Assembly (NCBI GenBank): GCA_963693315.1
Contig: OY856186.1
Coordinates: 279,143,491-279,207,490, forward strand
Direction: 5' to 3'
DNA: 64,000 bases
Source of the DNA: Diogma glabrata
Taxonomy: Eukaryota; Arthropoda; Insecta; Diptera; Cylindrotomidae
A program made the position numbers and the translations under genes. Shown one piece after another: positions 12,868-26,556 of the stretch. The notes below the pieces were generated by a model that was not told where the DNA came from, made no database searches, and worked only from the letters and a program-made list of their open reading frames with translations. Positions within the stretch are counted from its first letter, which is position 1. Each line of letters starts with the position of its first letter.

Positions 12868-15800
12868 AAGATAATCGTGTCAGAGGAAACAAAATATTTC
12901 ATTAGTATAGGGTTCCTCGAGAGTTCATAGTGCCGTATTTAACATTCAAATTTCAATTGTTATTGGTAATTTTTATAAACTTAAAAGTAAGTACATGCAG
13001 GAGAACATAACCTAATTATACCCCACTTATTTGGAGAACCCTGACTGTTTGGCCTTGTTTCTTATCATGATATAGATAAACGATAAATGATATAGACAAA
13101 CTTTACAAGACTTTTTTAAAAACAATAAATAAAAAACAATTCTAAAATGTAAAATCCTATAACATATCAAAAGTTTTCTTAATAGTTGTGCTAATTTTTA
13201 TAAAATGAATGAAAATAATTACGGGAGTAATTTAAATTTATTGGGTTATTTCCAGTGATTTTATAATAGTGAATGTTTTATAATGGAGTGGAGTGAAGCA
13301 ATATTTTCTAACGACACGGACAAATATTTAAGTTATGTAAATATTTTCAAAGTATGCTATGAAAACTTGCTGACAAATTTGTTTCGCTATATGGACTATA
13401 ATTTTTAATTCATAAAATACCATAAATTATATGTTTGGTTGGTTATAATAAAATCCAAAACGTGTCCTAAACGTCAATCTTTGTTCATTTTTTTTATACA
13501 GTCACAGGGAGGGAGAAACTATTATTTTTTTGTGGTAGGTTTTTCTTATAGATTTAAAAGAAGCTTGCAATAATTGTACAATTTTGAATCAAATGAAAAA
13601 TTTACCCACGTTTATGGGTAGTAAACTGACCCACAGTCCCACGCTGCGAGAAAATGTCACACATTTCATTGCGTTGTCCCACGGAGAAATCTGTCCCACG
13701 AAGCGTCCCACGAAACAAATATTTCCACCACATTTGCCAACATTATCGAAATAATCAAAAAACCTTATATCTACCTACGTACAGTTTGCACAATATCTTA
13801 GTCAAAGCAATGGCTTCACAGTTTTTCTTGCAGTTTGTATAATGTTATGTATATGTTGATTTAACCATATTGAGAGAACAAACCAGTGCAATATTTTTTT
13901 TACTAAAATAGTGTTTTAACTATAATTTTCTTAGAAATACTAAACTCAGTTATTTCACTTCAATAATTTACATATCTTTTAATGACTAACAGATCTACCT
14001 CAGCGAAAAGGTTTCTTTGTTTTTAGAAACATCTCCCCGGTGTATATACGGGAGATCGAAAGTATATTATGAAAAACAAAATACAAAATATTTTGATGAT
14101 GATGACAAGATAATTCCCTTCTCTTATTATTTTGCGTCTTCAAGTCATAAAATATAATAACAATAATCATAAACGAAAATATTTAAATTGAAAATGAAAA
14201 AAGAAAATAAGAAAATTCTTGTTTTTCTTTGATAATTTTATTTTAAGATTAAAATTACCAAAAATATAAAACGATTTACTTTCAATTCAAAAATGATTTC
14301 GTTTATAGATGTCAAGAACTTTTGTTGGAATTGAAAAAAGAAAAGTCAAAAACTTGTTATTGACGGATAACATTAGCCGTATTTTATTTGCCAAATTACA
14401 CTAACAATTTCATGTATCGAAATCCAAATCCAAATCTGACAAAATATGGTTTTGAAAAGTCAGAATTGTATTGTAGTTCGCGTACTCAACACGTAATTTG
14501 CTGTCCATCCTTTTTTATTTCTAAAAGTTGTCATAATTTCAAAATTTTGAAGTTTTGACAATTTGACTTTAGTATTCATTAATAAAAATGTAAGTATAAT
14601 AAGTATAAGTATAAGTAATGTAAGTATATTAACACGGAGAACTATCAAATTATACCAATAATAAAAAATTAAATAAATAAGTTTGCTGATTTTTATATTT
14701 TTTATTTACTTCCTGAACAAGTACTACCAACCTCCAGAAAACGCTTGATATCCAAATCGAATTCTATGGTTCATTTTATTTGAAATTTGCGTATTGACAG
14801 TTCAATGCGAATTCTGATTGGGCAAATAAAATATGTACTACTATTGTTTAATAATAGAAGAGACACACTATAACTACAGGAGTTTTAACGATCTAAACTA
14901 TAAATTAGCTTAATGTAACAAAGTAAAAATCAAAAAAAACAAGACAAAAGTTACGTATCACCGATTTAGTTAGATTAAACGTTATGATATGATGTCATCT
15001 AGGCCATATTTTTGTTAAAGTCTCAAGCCTTGGTTGAGCGAATTTTGTCATAAACTCCATATTTATGATACTGATGCAATAAGAAACAACAATTTTTAAG
15101 AAAACTAAGTATTATCATATAGTAGACTGAATAAAAAATAATTCAGTTGCATTTATTTTCACAACGTTACTGATATAAATATTTCAATGTTTTTATTTAA
15201 TTGATCCAGTGAATGTCCCTAAGACTAAATTATTAAATAATGCCTATTTTAATGTATTAAGGGCGTAAAGAAGATAATTTTTGCTTAAGAGTGAAATTGT
15301 TGCTCGTGGTCGTTAGCCAACGGTAAGAAACATTCGGAAGCAAAAAAAATACTTTATGCCCTAATTACATACAAAGTTTTGAACCAGTACGGTTCTTTAT
15401 TATTTACATAGAATAGTAGATTATGATGCAAGTAAAACTAATTGTTTTAGACGTACGTGACGTTTGAAAATCGAGATGCCAGCCTAGATTTACTACCACA
15501 GTCCCAAACAGCTCATGTCTGTGCGTTATATGCTACTTTTCATTCGCCGCAAGCAAAATATTTAAAAAACATTGTTTGATATAAATCAAAATTAAAAATT
15601 TGCATAAATTTTTAAACAAAAATATGTTGAACAAGTAACCTGACCAAAATATTTGTTACATTTTCAAACAAATTGTATAACTTTGACGACAAAAAATAAC
15701 AAATTATTTGATGGGATTTGTATGTAACATTTTCGAAATTAAATTTTAATATGAGTTTCAAAAACTATCGAATTATTTTGAACGTTTATATATTTTCATG

Positions 15801-17499
15801 GCATCAAACTATTAGAATTCATTTGTATTTTTGCGTATCATTAAAGAAAAAAAGAATAAACTGTTTTGATTAGTGTAGAGAATTGAACTTTTAAAAATAA
15901 TTCGGAAGCCTGATCCTGGAAATCTCTTATTTTATCACTTATTTTATCTAATACAAACATGCTCATATTTAAAAATATAAAAATATTTTATTTAAAATAA
16001 ATTAAAAATATTAAAATTTGTTTGGATTATTTGTTTGATTTTAAAAATTGATGCTAGATAAACTTCTTAATACACAAAACTTAATAAAAGGCAACGAAAA
16101 CTTAACACTGTTAGAATAAAAACACGAATTTTAAAAATAAATTAATTTAACAATTTCGTTAAAGAATGTTATGTTATACATTTGTTTGTGCCACAATAAC
16201 ACTACTGATAACAATGTTCACTCTTTGATTTAAATTTACATCTCCAAGAAATGATCGAGAATATATATAGTAAGGTTTTTTAGTTTTTTGTTTCTTTCGT
16301 CTTTCATCGTATAAAAATTATACATTTAAACTTCTATATATCATCTCACGAAACAACTTCTTTACAAAGAAAACAAATTGAAAAGTTGTATTACCCATAC
16401 ACACAATACCATTACATTCTGTTTCATTAGAATCAAAAATTGTTCATCATCCATGCAGAAAAGTCTGCTTTTAAGTCTGTTTCATTTTAATAAGCCGGAA
16501 TTGAAATACATTGGCAAATTATTAGCGAATTTCTTTATATATGAATATTCTTACTTATAGAGAAATATTTGAAAAAGTCAGTCGTTACAGAACTAGGAAA
16601 AACGAATATTGTGATAATAGAACTACCATCGCTATTTGCTGTTTATTCTAGAAGAACGGATATGAGAATTGTTTGCGTATAAATTCATAAAAATTTAAAT
16701 TTTTAAACCAGAGTTTACAATTTTCCTTTATATGAGCACTCATTTCAATCCTTTGAAATAATATTCAAAAATTAAAATCTTCATAATTTAAATATCGTTC
16801 TTACTCGTAAGAGCAAAATTTTTGTTTTTTCGATTTTACTCCTTTGGAGCAGATTACATTTTCCTGTTCTTTCATTCGATTTGCAAAAGAAGAAAATTAG
16901 TCACTCTACGTCATCCTTTATATTCATTTTTCTAACAAAACATGAATAATTGAACGAACCATTCGAAGCATTTTACGTTGGAAAGCATCAAATTTGACGC
17001 AAAAATAAATGTTTTGAGTATTTGAAAGAAAATATTTATTTCAATTTAGTAGCAAGAATGATATTTTATTATTTTTACTCCTGTACGTGAGAGTGTTATT
17101 TTTTTTTTAAGCTACGCACTCTGAAAAAACAAAGTAAGGGGTGGAATAGGTAGAGTTTCAAACTCTGTTTAAAACACACTTTAACTAGGTAGCTCAAAAG
17201 TAAAATTATTATTTTCTAATTTATAATTCTTTTTCTCAATGAAGAACAAACAGCATACAGTAAGTAAAGTAAACAGCATAAAAACTTGATAAATGGTATA
17301 GATTTGCAAAAGATAGAACGAGAGGTATACTGTATACCTCTTATACTTACAGAATACAGAAAAGATATTAATTATTTAGTAAAATTAAAATAAATTGTTT
17401 CAACTGTTTTGCAGTCTTTACTTGTGTAACAAAAGTTTTAAGCTACTATAAAAGGTAAATTTATACTAATTTTTAGAATTATATTTAAAAAGTTCTCCT

Positions 17500-18735
17500 G
17501 CAAATCAAGACGGATAGAAAACGTTTACGTAAATTCTCATACGATATTGAATTGGACTATCCTTTTATAAAAAATCAAAATATAACGACGCAAAAGTTTA
17601 TTGTATTACCAGAGTGAATGATTATTGTCCGAGTGAATTTGCAAATTAACAGTGGACCTTATGATATTAAAAGACATATAGATACAGATAAACAAAAAAA
17701 GCGTTGCTATAAGCCGCCAGCTCCAGTAGCTTAAACAAGTTTTGTTGTTACTTTGTTGCAATTTGCGCTGATAACACGAACACCAATTTTAGTGGTGTCA
17801 CGTCAAGGGGGGAAATTTTCAAGACAAGCTAAACTCGAATTTGAACCAGAGTGTATTGGGTATTTGATTCGCAACCCATATTCTAAATAATGCAATAAGA
17901 AATGCTGCTGATTTAAATGGCAGGGTTAAAAAAATTTGGATATTTTACTGTCTTTACTGAAGACGTTGAAGGAGTTCTGCGGCAAAAGTAATGTCGAACA
18001 TAACCAACTTATTGGATACAGTGAAACTCGCTGGCTGGCGGTAATGCCAGCACTAGAAAGAATTTAGAAAATGTACGAACCACTGCAAGCACATTTCCTA
18101 ACGGTTGAATGTCCAATTAAAATAAAAATTTTTTTTGAAGAATTAAATATTAAACAAATAGTAAAGGAAAGTAAATTTATGCACAATCTAGCTAGCACGC
18201 TAGCTAGCTAGCACGTTTTCACCGTCCCACTTTCCCCCAATAAAAATTCTAATTAGTTAGTATTTGGAAGAATGTTTGCATTTTGTCCCACATTTTACCG
18301 ATTTGGCTCTGGTCAGTTTAGGGTAGACATAACTCTTTCTCTCTGAGACAAATAAAAGAAAACAAACAAACAAACAAAAAAACGATTCGACATAAGAGGA
18401 GTCACGTAGAGATTGCAATCCCGTGGTGTTTTATGGTTCCTGGGACTATGTGACGTATACATTTTAAATCCCGAGATGCCCGGGATCTAAAAAATCGTAT
18501 AGAAAAACCATCATTTTTTTCTATGCTGCACGATCTGCTGTCGTTTACAAATTCACTCTCTGAACAGTTACAAAGCAAAGATATAATAATTTCTAGCACA
18601 AGCGCTTTAATTAAAACTACTTTCTTGATGCTTAAACAATGCAGAGATGATACTAAATTTAAAATTATTTTTAACAAATGAAGGGATTTTGCAGAACTTT
18701 GCGGCATTCGCTTCGATGAAACAACACCAGAAGAC
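17500..18735 (+). pseudogene. Decayed hAT transposase (TTF-type/DUF4371-like family)
   Basis: Transposase peptides can be read in sequence but in shifting frames with stops. Near 17656 there is an N-terminal zinc-finger-like segment containing YDIKRHIDTDKQKK. Near 17960-18130 a core segment reads IGYSETRWLAVMPALERI, a stop, then KMYEPLQAHFL. Near 18650-18720 a C-terminal piece contains FAELCGIRF. The order matches hAT transposases with a TTF-type finger and a DUF4371/dimerisation core. The catalytic region cannot be read intact. It lies in the same orientation as, and inside, the element with the 8-base target duplication, so it is probably that element's own former gene. Confidence 0.75.
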
Positions 18736-18920
18736 TAGCAGAGTAACCAATGTAGCTCAAAAGCATTTTATTTTTATTTTTATGTCGATGCATTTAAATC
18801 CTTTTAAATATATGTGTGTATAAAAATGTGTATGTTATGTTTTACGAAAAAAATCTTTTTATGTCATTTAAATTCTCGCCCCCCCCAAGATTTTGGTGAA
18901 ATGACGCCACTGTATGGACA

Positions 18921-20224
<1,304 letters not shown>

Positions 20225-20884
20225 TGGAGGGATCAGTTTTTATTAATTTGTTAATTTTTTTCTATTTTTTGATCCACGGGTGTGACAACCCCGCGTACTC
20301 CAGTCCCTGCTATTGGCATATGAGTTAATGTGAGATATCACATACCACTGGCAATAGTAGTGAGATATCACTAGCCAAGGTGATATCTTAGGGGTGCTGG
20401 CGGATGAACTGTATTCAGTCAACGGTAGCACTCTCAGTCGTAGCTAATGAATATTCCTTGATGCTGGAACGCTGTAGCTTGCTCGAAGAAATGAGCCTTC
20501 ATATAACTATATATCTGAGCTTTAATCATTGAAAAATATACTGCGTCCCATAATCAAGGATTATGCCATTAGCTGGACTATTGGCAAACCAATTTTAGTT
20601 TTGTTCCTGCAAATTTTTAAAACAAATTTGCTTTTTATCTCTTATTTTATTTTTATTTTCCCTATCCTATCACGAAATATTGGCCTATGTCATATTTTAT
20701 ATGTGGTAGGATTTATGGTTTAGTTATCCATTATGAACAAAAAAAAATTAACAAAAACAAAAAAAAACAGATTTGCGTCCATTAACATCCTTAGAACGCA
20801 TGTTGTTGTGGGACCTTGGTCTTAAAAGGTTTTTATGTGTTGTTGTGACACATATTGTAATGCCTACTACACATCACATTTTAT
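20225..20884. other. Non-coding segment between TA tracts
   Basis: The stretch contains a non-AT-rich block at about 20275-20480 starting GTGTGACAACCCCGCG, which could be a solo LTR or another repeat end, but its partner end was not found. No supported gene. Confidence 0.4.
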
Positions 20885-21034
<150 letters not shown>

Positions 21035-21234
21035 NNNNNNNNNNNNNNNNNNNNNNNNNNNNNNNNNNNNNNNNNNNNNNNNNNNNNNNNNNNNNNNNNN
21101 NNNNNNNNNNNNNNNNNNNNNNNNNNNNNNNNNNNNNNNNNNNNNNNNNNNNNNNNNNNNNNNNNNNNNNNNNNNNNNNNNNNNNNNNNNNNNNNNNNNN
21201 NNNNNNNNNNNNNNNNNNNNNNNNNNNNNNNNNN
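21035..21234. other. Assembly gap, 200 N
   Basis: Exactly 200 unknown bases, a round number suggesting a placeholder of unknown true length. The gap starts within a TA microsatellite, a common cause of assembly breaks. Confidence 0.99.
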
Positions 21235-21454
21235 TAATTTTTGTAAAATATTCTAGCATCGATATCGGCTTATACGTCAAAGAATACATAAATATTGCCT
21301 AATGCAATTTTTCGGAGGCGCATTTATCCTAAAGAAAATTTTAGGCAAACTTTTTTGAAATTCTGCCCGCAAATTCTTATTCCACGGCAAATTTTATGCT
21401 TTTCAAGATTTCCATCTCATACAAAGTAATAGTTAATAAAATAATTTAAATATT

Positions 21455-21684
21455 CAAACTTGGTCGTAGAAGTCTAACAATTCCACTGACCACTACCACA
21501 ACACGTCACTCCAATTGAGCTAATTAATTTTATTAAAAGTCTTAACTTGGATTACAGAATACAACCAGTAACGGCATAGACGACGACTGACTAATAAAAC
21601 AACAAGAGTAAGCACAAAACTCCTTCAGATCGCAGTGCTACTTGAACTATAAGTCTCAAGGCCCCCCCAATAAAAAAATAATAT
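21455..21684 (+). mobile_element. 5'-truncated LINE copy (3' tail only)
   Basis: This segment matches the 3' end of the LINE at 47043-50960 in reverse complement. It includes the end of its last frame (GluLeu... to IQPVTA and TTTD) and the 3' untranslated part ending GGCCCCCCCAATAAAAAAATAA. Only about 230 bases remain, the usual result of incomplete reverse transcription. Substitutions and indels show it is an older, separate insertion. Two copies in one window mean this LINE family is dispersed. Confidence 0.85.
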
Positions 21685-22734
21685 GTTTTGTTTTTATAAA
21701 ATTTTTATGGAGAATTCGATTTTGCTGTCAGAATTTCGGAAAACTAAACAGTTTGGCTAAAAAAGGTTGATTTCTAAATGATTGCATCGGTTTGAAAATT
21801 TTAATTTTCTTTACGATAAAGGATTCTTCAAAAAAATTTGCATAGGTCAACATTTATGTATTTTTGGACGTAGCGTCCGATACCGATGTTGAAAAAAGCA
21901 TAATTTTCCTTCAACTTTCAAATTTTTCGTGCTTGATCTTGGTCAACAGAAAGCGACCTAGTAGTCTTAATGAAGTGATAACTCTAATTTCTTTAAAAAA
22001 GGCTCTGACTATGAAAATCCCCAGAGTAATGATCAGAAACGATATTCGAGTAGTGTCTAGTTCTGCGATAGGTTTATGTTAGGAAATTTGTGGTTGAATT
22101 TTTAGCACTCTGCTAAGTTGACAACTTTATCCTAACGGATCTTGTCTCAAAGATCGCTGAGTCTCCCAAAAGCCCAATTACTGTAAGACAATATCAATCG
22201 AAAGAGCTAATAATTTAAAAATAATATTTCCCCCTTAGAATTCTCGGTTCAGAATATTTTTGTGCGGACTAAGAAAATTCCACTTTATATCAACAATTAC
22301 TTTACTAAATTGTGTAGTATTTTGTTTTGCATGCAGTGCAACCGAATTTTTAGGATAACGAGATCGTTATAAATTTATAACGATCATTATATATTTACTT
22401 GAAAATGATTGCCAGATCTTGAAAAAAACGGTATCGGAATCTTGAAACTTTTCGAATGATAATAACTTTAATAATAATTTAAATAATGTTTAATTGATCA
22501 ACTGTTTGACAATTATATTGACACACAAGAAAGTCGGCGGCAAAATTGTTTAATTCTTCGCATCTCATTTATGCTTAATTAAGTTTTAATTGGTAATTGG
22601 TTGGATGGATTAGGCCAGGCTTACTGGGTCTTAGGCGAACTGTGGATGCGCAAATAATATTTATTTTTATACCATGCATAAAAATCAATTTCAAAAAGTA
22701 AATGATTGTTAAAATTATGTTTCTTTACTTTCAG
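21685..22734. other. Upstream region of the lectin-like gene
   Basis: No exon could be supported. The first coding exon of the downstream gene must end in phase 1 and carry an ATG, but several ATGs here are quickly closed and no clear signal-peptide exon with a GT donor was found. It may lie in or beyond the gap. The open frame at 21864-22082 has no recognisable features. Confidence 0.4.
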
Positions 22735-25647
22735 TTTTGTTAATAACAGTTAGCAGTTGTGCTCGGCCGAAACGGTATGCATTATGTCCTCCAAAATTTA
22801 TAAAAATCGGCAATGAATGTTATTTCATATCCCAAGATGAAGTAAATTGGTCAGCTGCAGTATTATCTTGTTTGGATAAAAAAAGTAAATTAGCTGAACC
22901 GATTAAATTCGAAGATAAAATATTGCGTGAATATCTAACAAACAACGATCTGGGTAAGAATATCGATAATTGGAACGTAATAAAAATTTTGTTTTCAACC
23001 AAAGATTTTTGTTTATATTAAGGTCGAAAAGAGAAATGGATCGGTGGCACATACAATTGGGCAAAAAATAAATGGCAATGGGGAACGACGGGCCGAGCAA
23101 TGGTTTATCAATCTTTTAGTCAAATGGATCCACGGTAATTATATTTGGGACAGTTTGAAAATTAGGATTTGTAATTTTTTATTTTAAGGTTTACAGAATA
23201 ATTGTTTTATTTTTTAGATTAATTAATTTTTTTTAATAAACTGTCAAACTTAATTTAACTTTTTGTTTGATAGTTTTGATATTTTTTTCTTTTGCATTAC
23301 TTATGAGCATTATTTGCAGGAGCAGCCAGGATTTAACCCGTCACTGTTCAGTGCTTAATCCGTCATTAAAATACAGGTGAATTAAATTTTTTCTGTATAA
23401 AAGTAAACTTTTTTTTAAAAATTGGTAAAAAATTTCAAAATTTGTACAAAAAATATCGTAAGAGAAACTGGTAGGATATTATAAAAAATAATTTTGTCGA
23501 ATGTTAAAAAAATGTATCTCATCTTTCACTAGTGCACGTTATTGTTTACATATTTGTATAATCATTTGCACAAACTGCATTTTCAATATTTTGCACATCA
23601 AAACATAAACAAAACCCAACCAAACACATAAATGAAATATCTAAAATCTTAATCAGAAGCTTTTATGTAACATAAATTCAATATGTTTGCGCAATATATT
23701 CTGTCCAGTTCTATGTTTAAAAAACATTGTACACAAACACATTAACCTAAAAGTTTTTTTAAATATTCAATTTTCTAATATTTGCTTTATGTTTTTACTT
23801 TTTTTGCTTTATCCACTACAATTGCACTTTATTGTATATTGAACTTTAATACTTAATGGACGTTACAACGGATTACTTTAATTCAGATGGTCAGCAAAAA
23901 GTTGTATTGAAACTCATTCATACATATGTCAACATCGTATGCCGTTAGTCAACGAAGCAAATAAACAAAAAATTTACGACAAATGGAATGTAACATATCC
24001 AAATGAAATTGCAAATGAGATGCTTATGGATGAGGCTGAAGTTTTTAACAGCAAAAGGTTTGATTTTTTTTTGCAAACAAATGAAAATAAAATTTTAAAG
24101 AATATTTATTTCCATTTTTCAGATTCATTAACAGACGTCAACGACTTGATCACGCATCAAACGTTCCAATTCCATTTGTAAACGATAATATTCCTAATGA
24201 AATAAATGTTCCTATTGAGAACTCGCCTGGAACAGAACGTAAAAGAAAAATGAATCAAGTAAGAAGACGTCGTCTTAAAAATAGAAATAAAAATCGTAAC
24301 AAATCAAATCTTACAAATTTACCTGGACGCGGCTTCTTAAACGATGATAATTCACCAACAATAATTATGAATAATGGATATCTAGGAGCACCAATTATCG
24401 AAGAAGTTCCAGAATTTGGCATTATGAGAGTGTCTAATTTGACAAAAACAACATCTAAACCAATATTAAAACGTAGAAAAAATAGACGACGTAAACCTAT
24501 TAAAAAAAATAAAAACGTAGAAAATAATGATGTCACGGATAAAAAACAATTCGATGATATTGACCGAATAAGTGCATATCAAGAAAAAGTGTTCGAAGAA
24601 AAACGATTACGTGAACAAGAGAAACGACGATACATGCAGGCTGATGTTGAACAGAGAAGAATTTATCATGAAAAATATTTAGAACAGAAACGTGCACGAG
24701 AAGAAGAAAAACGTCGGCTCGATGAAGAAGAACAAGAAAAAATAAAAGCACAAGAAGAAAAACTAATGAACGAGAAACGAGCAAGAGAACAAGAAGCACG
24801 TCGACGAGATGCCGAAGAACAAGCAAAAATTCGAGAAGAGCAAGAACGATTAAGAATTGAAAAACGGAAACGGGAAGAAGAAGAACGACGATTGGCTGAA
24901 GAAAAACGAAAGGATGATGAGGATAAGGAATACCGTGATTTAATGGAAAAACAACGCATGGAAGAAGAAAAACGACGATTGGAAGAAAATCTACGAATGC
25001 TAGAAGCAAAAAAACGATCCGACGAAGCAAAACGTAATCTTGAAAATGAAAAACGTAAAATTGAAGAAGAATACCGTAAAGAATTAGAGAAACGATTAGA
25101 TCAACAAGGCCGTGAAAATACAGCACGTAAAGAATATGAACGACAGATGAAAGAATTAAAAGAATTAGAAGAAAAACGCTTACAGGATGAGGAAAAAAAA
25201 CTTGAAACACAATTGATACTAGATCGTGAAAAACAGGAAGAAGAAGCTCAAAAATTAGAAGAAAAACGTCGTGAGAAAATTAAACGTGAAGAAAACCGTC
25301 GTAAAGAGGAAGAACAAATTCGTTTGGAAATTTTAAAACAAGAAGAAGAACAACGATTAGAGGAACAAAAACAAATCGAACAACATGAAAAAAAATTAGA
25401 AGAGCAACGTATGATGGAAGAAAAAGAATTAGCTGATAAAGCTGCAGCAACAGCATTAGAAAAAGCAAAACAAGAAGAAGAATATAAGTTAAGAAGGATC
25501 GAAGAAGAAAAACGCAGAAAACAAAAAATATTGAAAGCAAAGTTGAAAAGATTAACACCAGAGCAACGAGAACTTTTTGAAAGTAGGCGAAAACTATTGA
25601 AAACAGGAAATCAAAATGAAAATAATGAAAGCACCATTCCAGAGTAG
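22735..25647 (+). CDS. C-type-lectin-like protein with long charged coiled coil (5' exon missing)
   Basis: Five exons join in frame with GT-AG introns: 22735-22953, 23023-23134, 23320-23376, 23887-24057, 24123-25647 (694 codons plus stop). The first exon here opens in phase 1 after a TTTACTTTCAG acceptor and begins with a hydrophobic tail ending in VSSC, so an upstream exon with the start codon and probably the rest of a signal peptide is missing. Residues 15-185 form a C-type-lectin fold: CPPKF..GNECYF, W-x2-A-x3-LSC, KWIGGTYNW, RHCSV, and WSAKSCIETHSYIC. The calcium/sugar motifs EPN or QPD and WND are not seen, so sugar binding is doubtful. After a basic linker (RRRRLKNRNKNRNKSN) about 340 residues are almost all E, K, R, Q, A and L, like a coiled coil or single alpha helix. 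An AATAAA lies 26 bases past the stop. Role unknown; probably secreted or extracellular. Confidence 0.85.
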
Positions 25648-25672
25648 AAATTTAATGTTTTGTTTTATTTAT

Positions 25673-25678
25673 AATAAA
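25673..25678 (+). terminator. Polyadenylation signal AATAAA
   Basis: Canonical AATAAA 26 bases after the stop codon of the lectin-like gene, followed by T-rich sequence. Confidence 0.7.
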
Positions 25679-26556
25679 TGTATATTGTATATTCACATTT
25701 ATGAAAATGCATTTTCAAATTTGAGTTTTCTGAAATTTTAAACTAAACACAAAAATGGTCATCAAATATTTACTACCAATTTTAACACAAACATTTTCTT
25801 TCGATATATAACAATATAAACGGCAAAATAAAAGTCAATTCGTAAACGTATAGAACGAAGTAAAGAAATACGAACTTATTTATTCTTAACTGCTATAGCA
25901 CTGCTATGAGAACCTCCTAAAACAACCCAGTTTGTTTAGTTTTATGTCAATACTTAAATAGTTTTATTAAGTATACAATTAAATAAAATAAAACAAAATT
26001 ATATTAATTTTTGAAACTTATCATAAAGCTCATAAAATCAATCAAACGTATTCCTTATAATTGTGCCAATTTATCTTAAATATAATTTAGCATATATTTA
26101 AAATTATGTTGTTTTTAAATAATGTATTAATTAATTTATTTTTTTATGACTTTTAACTATTTTTGTAAGCTTTTAAATAATTAAAATATTATATTATTTT
26201 AATAGAAAACGCTTTTGTATTATAAATAATCACAATTACTGTTTTTTTTATTTTCTAAATTTTCATGTTTCTAATTTTTGTTATGTTGAAAAACACAAAA
26301 AATATAAATAAGTTATAATTATAAAACGAAGCAAAAATATTTAATATAAATAAATTAGGAGAAAAAAAATTTTAAGATAAAAATATGGATTTTATTATTA
26401 TTTTGAGACTCCGATTCCGGGCGTTGGCGTTAAAATAAATGTTGATGAGTGGAGTGGTATTGGAAAACAATTTAACTTAAAAATATTCTATGTTCAGCTT
26501 TTGTAAGGAACATAATATTGTATTTACATACTGTTTCCGACGAAACACGATATTTA
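25679..26556. other. AT-rich intergenic stretch
   Basis: Nothing recognisable beyond AT-rich DNA between the lectin-like gene and the next inverted-repeat element. Confidence 0.6.

Larger units (their letters stand above)
12377..18912 (+). mobile_element. hAT-superfamily transposon, 6.5 kb, with 8-bp target duplication
   Basis: The element is bounded by an exact 8-base direct repeat, TATGGACA (12369-12376 and 18913-18920), the length characteristic of hAT insertions. Its termini are inverted: CAGGGGCGTCA on the left and CAGTGGCGTCA read from the right, each followed by G- or C-runs. The left end carries a GC hairpin (G-run, CATTG spacer, C-run) at about 12403-12422. Decayed hAT transposase sequence lies near the right end (about 17500-18735). 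The 5 kb before it shows no coding function. At 6.5 kb it is long for a hAT element and may hold older nested insertions. Confidence 0.85.

Noticed and set aside
18402..18707. 101-codon frame on the - strand
   Set aside because: It lies antisense to the decayed hAT transposase and has no recognisable features of its own.
20275..20480. Possible solo LTR starting GTGTGACAACCCCGCG
   Set aside because: No TG..CA limits with a target duplication could be found.
24533..25210. 225-codon frame on the - strand across the lectin-like gene
   Set aside because: It is the antisense shadow of the E/K/R-rich helical exon; its Leu/Phe/Val-rich composition follows from the complementary codons.
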